64,000 nucleotides of DNA from Neobacillus sp. PS3-12 (GTDB lineage Bacteria; Bacillota; Bacilli; Bacillales; Cytobacillaceae): assembly GCF_030915385.1 (NCBI RefSeq), contig NZ_CP133268.1, positions 3,384,001 to 3,448,000 on the forward strand. Direction: 5' to 3'. Made by a program: the position numbers and the translations under genes. This document shows positions 56,740 to 64,000 of this stretch, piece by piece (positions within the stretch are counted from its first letter, which is position 1; every line of letters begins with the position of its first letter). The notes below the pieces were generated by a model. It searched no databases. It saw only the letters and a list, made by a program, of their open reading frames with translations, and was not told the DNA's origin.

Positions 56740-57895
56740 TGTGGTGATTATCGGTCAGGGTTTATCGGGAATGCTATCTGCTATATGGGCAAAAGAACAA
56801 GGATACCATACCGCCGTAGTTGCATCGGGCACTGGGAAAATCATTCAATCTACAGGTGTATTCGACTTCATTCCTGGTTCAAATGGAGATTGGAAGGCAT
56901 GGAAGGACTTTTACCAATTAAACTCTTTAAAAAAATCTCAGTTTTCCAATACTTTGGAAAAGTTTAAAGAACTCACCGTTAAATTGGGATATCCTTATCG
57001 GGGAGATGTGGATCATCCGATTTCAATTGTTACCGGTTCCGGTCATCTTAAAAGTACCACCTTGTATCCGGAAACGATTAATCCTATACCAGATCATGGT
57101 CAGGTGGTCGTAGTAGGGTTTCAGGAGGTAGTTGACTTCCAGCCTGAATATGTCAAAGCAAATTTACAAAAAGAAAGGCCAAGTCTAACCATTGACACCT
57201 TTACAATTCAGCTCGGGCGGAAATCGCAGCGACCTTTAACTCAACTTGACGCCGCACGCCTCTTGGATCAGCCCGAGTTACGGAGACATTGCATCAAGCA
57301 AATTAAAAGTTACATGGAAGAGAAAAATATAAATAAGCCTAATCTGGTAATATTCCCTGCTTCTCTTGGAGTAGAAAACTGGAAAGAAACGATAAAAGAG
57401 TTTTCCACTTACCTTGGTGCGGCAGTGACAGAGGCTCCGGGTCTTCCGCCTAATACGACTGCCATTCGTTTACAAAACCTTTTGAAAAAAGAGGCCGTCA
57501 AACGGGGTGTCCGTTTTTACACTGACACTACTGTTATCGGCTGTGAGTTAGAAGGAAAGGTAATTAAATCACTAAGGATTAAAACTTCCAACCGAGTATC
57601 GACCTTGGAGGGGTATCAATTTATTCTTTCAACTGGGGGGATTTTAGGAGGCGGACTTGAAGTAACAGAAGCAGGCATCAAGGAAACGGCATTAAAGCTT
57701 GCCGTAAATGAATTTGGGGAAATTCTGTGCTCCCCGGATAACCTTTACTCAATAGGAGCAAGCCGTGGAACGAAAGTAACCCGATTTGGAATAACCGGAG
57801 GAATTTATTCGATTTATTCCAGCAGTGAAACGATACACAAGCTGCAGCAGTCAACGATAGGAGGAAGCCGAAATGCTCGAATTAAACTTGCTTGA
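56732..57895 (+). CDS. glpB: Anaerobic glycerol-3-phosphate dehydrogenase subunit B
   Basis: 387-residue FAD/FMN flavoprotein passing electrons from GlpA to GlpC. VVIIGQGLSGMLSAIWAKEQ is the dinucleotide-binding loop; the TGVFDFIPG and FPASLGVENW segments fit GlpB. Starts within the last codons of glpA (8-base overlap; AAGGAGGAG site) and overlaps glpC by 23 bases. Confidence 0.92.
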   Translation: MYDVVIIGQGLSGMLSAIWAKEQGYHTAVVASGTGKIIQSTGVFDFIPGSNGDWKAWKDFYQLNSLKKSQFSNTLEKFKELTVKLGYPYRGDVDHPISIVTGSGHLKSTTLYPETINPIPDHGQVVVVGFQEVVDFQPEYVKANLQKERPSLTIDTFTIQLGRKSQRPLTQLDAARLLDQPELRRHCIKQIKSYMEEKNINKPNLVIFPASLGVENWKETIKEFSTYLGAAVTEAPGLPPNTTAIRLQNLLKKEAVKRGVRFYTDTTVIGCELEGKVIKSLRIKTSNRVSTLEGYQFILSTGGILGGGLEVTEAGIKETALKLAVNEFGEILCSPDNLYSIGASRGTKVTRFGITGGIYSIYSSSETIHKLQQSTIGGSRNARIKLA

Positions 57896-59090
57896 AACTA
57901 CGTTTGAAAAATGCCTGAAATGTAATTCTTGCGTTGCCAGTTGCCCGATTTCCAATACAACTCTTGACTTTGGGGGACCAAAGCACATGGGGCCTGAATT
58001 AAAGAGGCTAGTCGAAAATCAAGTGACGATTGATGATAAACGGATTGAATGGTGCACACTTTGCGGTAATTGTGACATGTCCTGCCCGGAAAATGTCCAT
58101 GTATCCACATTAACTGCTTTTGCAAAAGCGATTCACTCTGAGCACAGTGGAACGAAATTCCGTGATTTCGTGCTAAGCAACGCAGAATGGGTGGGAAAAC
58201 TTGCTTCGGCCTTTGCCCCAGTAACTAATCTCGCCATGGGCATGAAACCAGTCCGTCAAGTGATGGAGATGGTGATGGGCATTCCAGCAGAGCGTCAATT
58301 TCCTGCATACCGTTTTAAAAATTTTAAACAGTATTATAAAAAGAGGCATGCCGCCACGAAACGAAAAGTTGCCTATTTTGTTGGCTGCTATGCGACATAT
58401 AATGCCCCTGAAGTTGCTGACAGTTTTGTTAAGGTCATGGCGAACAATGGAATAGAAGTGGCGATTCCTGCGCAAAAGTGCTGTGGTGTACCGATGTTTG
58501 CAAATGGACAAATGAAACAGGGTTTAAAAAATGCCAACTACAATATTAACAGCTTGCTAGAATATGTCAGACAAGGGTATGATGTAGTTCTCACATGTAC
58601 AAGCTGTACACTTGCCTTAAAAAAGGAGTATGTTTCTTTTGTACAAACAGAGGATGTAAAAGAGCTTGCACACTCTGTATATGACGCTGACGAGTACTTA
58701 CGGATGCTAAAGGAAAATGGTGAGCTTAATATGGACCTGGCTACTATGAAGGAAAAAGCAGGCTATTATGCTCCATGTCATATGAAAGCCCAGGGAATTG
58801 GAAATCCTGCCATGGATATTCTTGAGCTAATTCCGGGATATCAAATTCAGGATGTTGGAGCAGACTGCTGCGGGCAATGCGGTACCTTTGGATTTAAAAC
58901 GGAGAAGTTTGATGTATCGATGAAAATTGGCCGTTCGATGGCTGAAGCAGTTAAGGCCACAGAAGCAGACTACACGGTTACCGAATGCGGCATGTGCAAA
59001 AATCAATTGGATCAATTAACAGACAAAACGGTCAAACATCCGATGCAAATTTTAGCCGAATCCTATGAACGGGCAAAAATTCTTGCATAA
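57873..59090 (+). CDS. glpC: Anaerobic glycerol-3-phosphate dehydrogenase subunit C
   Basis: 405-residue membrane-anchoring iron-sulfur subunit delivering electrons to the quinone pool. Two [4Fe-4S] motifs (CLKCNSCVASCP and CTLCGNCDMSCP) and two CCG domains (QKCCGVPMF and ADCCGQCGTFG). Last gene of glpABC, with a terminator at 59101. GlpABC in an aerobic Bacillaceae background, beside glpD, suggests anaerobic respiration or fumarate-linked growth. Confidence 0.94.
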   Translation: MLELNLLETTFEKCLKCNSCVASCPISNTTLDFGGPKHMGPELKRLVENQVTIDDKRIEWCTLCGNCDMSCPENVHVSTLTAFAKAIHSEHSGTKFRDFVLSNAEWVGKLASAFAPVTNLAMGMKPVRQVMEMVMGIPAERQFPAYRFKNFKQYYKKRHAATKRKVAYFVGCYATYNAPEVADSFVKVMANNGIEVAIPAQKCCGVPMFANGQMKQGLKNANYNINSLLEYVRQGYDVVLTCTSCTLALKKEYVSFVQTEDVKELAHSVYDADEYLRMLKENGELNMDLATMKEKAGYYAPCHMKAQGIGNPAMDILELIPGYQIQDVGADCCGQCGTFGFKTEKFDVSMKIGRSMAEAVKATEADYTVTECGMCKNQLDQLTDKTVKHPMQILAESYERAKILA

Positions 59091-59100
59091 ACATTTTTCT

Positions 59101-59133
59101 AACGGCAAAGAAAATTAATCTTTGCCGTTTTTA
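59101..59133 (+). terminator. Terminator of glpABC
   Basis: AACGGCAAAGA/TCTTTGCCGTT hairpin with T run. Confidence 0.85.
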
Positions 59134-59207
59134 AATTCACCTTTTCAATTCAATTTGCACATAATAAAATAGGGGATAACAACCTATAAGAAGGGTGAAT
59201 AAGATAT

Positions 59208-59759
59208 ATGAGTTTTTATGGTCAAGAGATTATACCGGCGATGCAGAGAATGGAAGACCTTGAAAAACTAATGGCAAGTCATTATACATATATTATAGTT
59301 CTTGAGATTCATGTTTCCAGATTAAAGCCCATTTTTCAAATGGCACAGGCTCATAACAAAAAGCTAATTCTCCATATGGACTTGGTGCACGGATTGAAAA
59401 GTGATGAATATGCCACCGAATTTGTATGCCAGGAGCTGAAACCTTTTGGCATAATATCCACAAAGTCCAGTGTCATATTAAAGGCAAAACAAAAAGGTGT
59501 GACGGCAATCCAAAGAATGTTTCTTATTGATAGCTACGCTTTAGAAAAAAGCTATAAGTTGATCGAGAAAACGAAACCAGATTATATTGAGGTCCTGCCA
59601 GGTGCAATTCCGCAAATGATTACAGAAGTAAAAGCACACCTCACAATTCCTATATTTGCAGGGGGATTAATCAGGACAAAGGAAGAAGTACAAAATGCCC
59701 TGAATGCAGGTGCGGAAGCAGTTACCACTTCGAGAAGGGAATTGTGGAGTAACAGCTAA
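59208..59759 (+). CDS. glpP: Glycerol uptake operon antiterminator GlpP
   Basis: 183-residue RNA-binding regulator with a TIM-barrel fold; with glycerol-3-phosphate it prevents termination in glp leaders. Characteristic HMDLVHGLKSDEYATEF, GIISTKSSVILKAKQKG, DYIEVLPGAIPQMI and PIFAGGLIRTKEEVQNALNA. In B. subtilis it precedes glpF-glpK; here glpF is absent and glpK follows after a leader. Confidence 0.95.
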   Translation: MSFYGQEIIPAMQRMEDLEKLMASHYTYIIVLEIHVSRLKPIFQMAQAHNKKLILHMDLVHGLKSDEYATEFVCQELKPFGIISTKSSVILKAKQKGVTAIQRMFLIDSYALEKSYKLIEKTKPDYIEVLPGAIPQMITEVKAHLTIPIFAGGLIRTKEEVQNALNAGAEAVTTSRRELWSNS

Positions 59760-59803
59760 GCACGAAGTAAGAGCAGGCTCTTTTAAATAAATGTATTTTA
59801 TGA

Positions 59804-59902
59804 TATAGTATTACCAAGTTAATAATATTGTCAGGAGAAACTAGAGAGACCAAAGCAAAACAGTGGATTTCATCCATTTGTACGTGTTATGGTCTCTTTT
59901 TT
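59804..59902 (+). promoter_or_regulatory. glpK promoter and GlpP-responsive leader
   Basis: TATAGT (59804-59809), AAGTTAATA (59816-59824), TTGTCAGGAGAAACTAGAGA then a terminator GAGACCA...TGGTCTC with TTTTTTT. Almost identical to the glpD leader, including GCAAAACAGTGGA within the terminator loop. Confidence 0.85.
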
Positions 59903-59963
59903 TGTTGACAGGAAGATCTATAGAAAAGTATTAACCTAAATAAAAATACAAGTAAGTTTTTAG

Positions 59964-61477
<1,514 letters not shown>

Positions 61478-61490
61478 CCGTACTTTATGT

Positions 61491-61586
61491 TATAATAACT
61501 ACAAGTTAATATTTGTCAGGAGAATGAGAGAGACCATAGCAAAACAGTGGACGTATGCCATTGTATTTGTTGTGGTCTCTTTTTTG
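61491..61586 (+). promoter_or_regulatory. glpD promoter and GlpP-responsive leader
   Basis: TATAAT (61491-61496), AAGTTAATA (61503-61511), TTTGTCAGGAGAATGAGAGA then terminator GAGACCA/TGTGGTCTC with TTTTTT. The -35 region overlaps the glpK stop codon and shares CTTTTAAATAA with the glpK promoter. Confidence 0.87.
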
Positions 61587-61610
61587 TCGACAAAAAAGGG
61601 GGTAATCATA

Positions 61611-63302
61611 GTGAATAAGTTGAATTTTTCAAGTTTAAATAAAAAATCATTATTAAAGGAAATGGCTGCAGAAGAGTTTGATGTTTTAGTGATTGGAGGA
61701 GGAATTACCGGCTGTGGAATTGCGCTGGATGCTGCCACAAGGGGTTTGAAAACTGCTTTGGTAGAAATGCAGGATTTTGCTGCAGGAACATCCAGCAGGT
61801 CAACGAAGCTGGTCCATGGCGGCCTCCGTTATTTAAAACAATTTGAAGTGAAAATGGTAGCGGAAGTTGGTAAAGAACGTGCGATTGTGTATGAAAATGG
61901 GCCGCACGTTACAACACCTGAGTGGATGCTTTTGCCAATCCATAAAGGCGGCACATTTGGAAAATTTAGTACATCAATTGGCTTACGGGTTTATGACTTT
62001 TTGGCTGGGGTAAAAAAAGCAGAAAGACGATCAATGCTTTCATCTGAACTAACCAGCACAAAAGAGCCACTTCTTAAAAGAGATGGATTACTAGGCGGCG
62101 GGTATTATGTTGAGTACCGTACAGACGATGCACGCTTAACAATTGAAGTAATCAAGGAGGCTGTCTCCAGAGGAGTAAAAGCAGTTAACTACACAAAAGT
62201 TAGCGAACTTCTGTACAAAAACGGCAAAGTTGTCGGCGCAAAGGTAGTTAACCAGTTAAATGGTGAAGTTTACGATATATATGCGAAAAAAATAATAAAT
62301 GCAACAGGTCCCTGGGTAGATACACTACGTGACAAAGACCATTCATTGTCCGGAAAAAGATTGAGACTTACTAAAGGAGTTCATTTAGTCATTGACCAAT
62401 CAAAGTTTCCGCTTAAGCAGTCGGTCTATTTTGATACTCCTGACGGCCGAATGGTGTTTGCAATTCCAAGAGCAGGAAAAACATATGTTGGTACTACAGA
62501 TACTTTCTTTGAGGGTGATCCGACACATCCTAAAATGACAGCTGAAGATCGGAGCTATATTATTAAGGCCATTCATTTTATGTTTCCTTCTGTCAAAATT
62601 AATGAAAAGGACATTGAATCAAGCTGGGCAGGTGTCAGACCACTTATTTATGAAGAAGGCAAGGATGCATCGGAAATCTCTCGCAAGGATGAAATTTGGG
62701 TATCCAATTCTGGTTTAATCACGATTGCAGGAGGCAAGCTTACCGGATATAGAAAAATGGCAGAAACAGTGGTTGATTTGACCACAAAGCAGTTAAAAGA
62801 AGAAGAAGGTCTCAACATTAAGCCATGCCAAACCAAGCATTTGCCTATTTCCGGAGGCCATTTAGGAGGATCTAGTCAATTTACTTCCTTCATTGAAAAA
62901 AATATGACAGAGGCTCTAGAAATTGGTTTTACAAAGGAACAATATTTGAAATTAGTAAAACGTTACGGCTCTAACATAAACCGAATTTTTGAACTTGCTA
63001 AAAGGTATATTCCAACAAACCAATATGGTTTGCCTTTGGATGTTTTCGTAGAGCTGGTTTATAGTCTTGAAGACGAGATGGTCATGAAACCTGTAGACTT
63101 TTTTATTCGAAGAACTGGAGCATTACTTTTTGATATTCAGTGGACTAAAAAGTGGAAGCAGGCAGTAACAGACATGATGGCAGACTACTTTGAATGGACA
63201 ATAAAAGAAAAGAGTAAGCATATCGAGGAACTTGAGGTTCAGTTAAACGACGCAGTTAATCCCAAAAGTCCTGAAAAAATAAGAACATCGAAGGTTGTAT
63301 GA
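61611..63302 (+). CDS. glpD: Aerobic glycerol-3-phosphate dehydrogenase
   Basis: Membrane-associated FAD enzyme giving electrons to menaquinone. 563 residues from GTG 61611 (GGGGG upstream); the longer open frame to 61455 runs through the leader terminator and is not used. FAD site [51 protein letters not shown] and the C-terminal DAO_C domain. Coexists with glpABC. Confidence 0.95.
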   Translation: MNKLNFSSLNKKSLLKEMAAEEFDVLVIGGGITGCGIALDAATRGLKTALVEMQDFAAGTSSRSTKLVHGGLRYLKQFEVKMVAEVGKERAIVYENGPHVTTPEWMLLPIHKGGTFGKFSTSIGLRVYDFLAGVKKAERRSMLSSELTSTKEPLLKRDGLLGGGYYVEYRTDDARLTIEVIKEAVSRGVKAVNYTKVSELLYKNGKVVGAKVVNQLNGEVYDIYAKKIINATGPWVDTLRDKDHSLSGKRLRLTKGVHLVIDQSKFPLKQSVYFDTPDGRMVFAIPRAGKTYVGTTDTFFEGDPTHPKMTAEDRSYIIKAIHFMFPSVKINEKDIESSWAGVRPLIYEEGKDASEISRKDEIWVSNSGLITIAGGKLTGYRKMAETVVDLTTKQLKEEEGLNIKPCQTKHLPISGGHLGGSSQFTSFIEKNMTEALEIGFTKEQYLKLVKRYGSNINRIFELAKRYIPTNQYGLPLDVFVELVYSLEDEMVMKPVDFFIRRTGALLFDIQWTKKWKQAVTDMMADYFEWTIKEKSKHIEELEVQLNDAVNPKSPEKIRTSKVV

Positions 63303-63330
63303 GGGAAGAACTTGTGAGGTAAAGGAAAAG

Positions 63331-63376
63331 AAAATGCCCTCTTGTCCGTCTAGTAAGGCGGATAAGAGGACATTTT
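63331..63376. terminator. Bidirectional terminator behind glpD
   Basis: AAAATG(C/T)CCTCTT hairpin arms between convergent genes with T/A flanks. Confidence 0.8.
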
Positions 63377-63395
63377 CTAACTCCTGTTCCTTCGA

Positions 63396-64000
63396 TTACT
63401 TTTGAAAAACATATTTATTTTTGCTTTCAAAGTAATCAGGATACTGTTTAATTAAAATACTTTCTTCCGATAACATTAGCTGTAAGTGCTCGATTATGTT
63501 TTTCTCTGCCTTCAATTTATCTTTTTCCTGTATGGCGGTAAAAATGGATTTATGCTGGTCAATTAAAATATCCCAATCAAAACTTTCGGTAGATTTCAAT
63601 CTTAGTATTCTATAACGATTTAAGTGTCCATTAATATTTTGCATCATTTGCCATGTGCGTCTTTTTCCAGTCATTTCAAAGAACTCTTTATGGAATTTTT
63701 CATCTAAATCGAAAAAATTCCCCTTCTGGGCTATACCATTTTTATCACAGGCTAATAGTTCTTGGATCTTTAAATTTGCTTCTAAATTAAATAAAGATTC
63801 TCTTGTACCAATGTCACATGCTAACAAGATGACAGCGGTTTCAAGTTTTTCTCGGACAAACCTAGCTTCTTCAGCATAATCCGAGTTAATAAGTGAAACG
63901 AATGTCCCACTTTGAGGAATGATTTCGAGCAATTCTTCCTGTGCTAATTTTAAAAACGCTTCTCTTATGGGTGTACGGCTAATCTGTAATTGGTCTGACA
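63396..64000 (-). CDS. GntR-family regulator (FCD), 5' end outside the window
   Basis: At least 200 residues visible. Reading from the window end, SDQLQISRTPIREAFLKLAQ is the end of the winged HTH, then an FCD domain (YAEEARFVREKLETAVILLA, LDEKFHKEFFE, DQHKSIFTAIQEKDK). It resembles the GntR protein at 45850 over its whole length (PQSGTFVS, EEARFVRE), so the two are paralogues and may bind similar operators. The start and its own promoter lie beyond 64000. Confidence 0.88.
   Translation of the reverse strand, partial: SDQLQISRTPIREAFLKLAQEELLEIIPQSGTFVSLINSDYAEEARFVREKLETAVILLACDIGTRESLFNLEANLKIQELLACDKNGIAQKGNFFDLDEKFHKEFFEMTGKRRTWQMMQNINGHLNRYRILRLKSTESFDWDILIDQHKSIFTAIQEKDKLKAEKNIIEHLQLMLSEESILIKQYPDYFESKNKYVFQK

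Overview
The window looks like a chromosomal segment of a low-GC, motile, spore-forming member of the Bacillaceae. The evidence is AT-rich DNA, strong Shine-Dalgarno sites with frequent TTG/GTG starts, sigma-A and sigma-D promoters, SinR/SinI, a Spo0E-like protein and the spore-cortex deacetylase PdaA. Gene order at about 7-18.7 kb follows the Bacillus subtilis yfk-yfj region (yfkK, yfkI-like, yfkH, yfkE, yfkD, pdaA, yfjP, yfjO).

Region 1 (1-18.7 kb, core): hutH; a peroxiredoxin whose peroxidatic cysteine codon is an in-frame TGA followed by a SECIS-like hairpin, so a predicted selenoprotein; motAB behind a sigma-D promoter; a SinR-like repressor with a 40-residue SinI-like gene preceded by a c-di-GMP-I riboswitch; methionine aminopeptidase; the yfk/yfj block with a ZosA-type metal ATPase, a Ca2+/H+ antiporter and a class I fumarase.

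Region 2 (18.7-41.6 kb, accessory signalling island): bounded by two direct copies of a roughly 320-bp noncoding repeat. It holds three paralogous EAL-PAS-PAS proteins. One is still fused to a histidine kinase; the other two have lost the kinase by nonsense mutation and decay. It also holds a PAS-GGDEF cyclase, two methyl-accepting chemotaxis proteins, CheV, a CheX fragment, a CheY-like regulator and a Spo0E-like gene (these last two each behind a c-di-GMP-I riboswitch), a complete IS66-family element with an 8-bp target duplication, an LRAT-domain protein, several pseudogene fragments and a set of degenerate structured repeats ending in terminators. Together these suggest a c-di-GMP circuit linking motility, biofilm and possibly sporulation.

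Region 3 (41.8-54.9 kb): an LCM-type methyltransferase behind a consensus promoter and a terminator-containing leader, then a sugar-acid catabolic cluster with three Gfo/Idh/MocA oxidoreductases, a GntR regulator, UxuA, a GPH-family symporter, a mannitol-dehydrogenase/fructuronate-reductase enzyme and a GH31 glycosidase. A repeated palindrome built on CATACTAGTATG lies before three transcription units and is the likely GntR operator; cre-like sites suggest catabolite repression.

Region 4 (54.9-64 kb): glycerol-3-phosphate metabolism, with anaerobic glpABC, the antiterminator glpP, glpK and aerobic glpD. glpK and glpD each have a GlpP-type leader/terminator. A third closely matching leader stands, unexpectedly, upstream of the sugar-acid cluster. 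A second GntR gene runs off the window end.

Four genes in regions 3-4 (GPH transporter, GH31, glpA, glpK) each carry one single-base indel. Three lie in or beside homopolymer runs, and correcting each restores a full-length product, so sequencing error is as likely as real inactivation.
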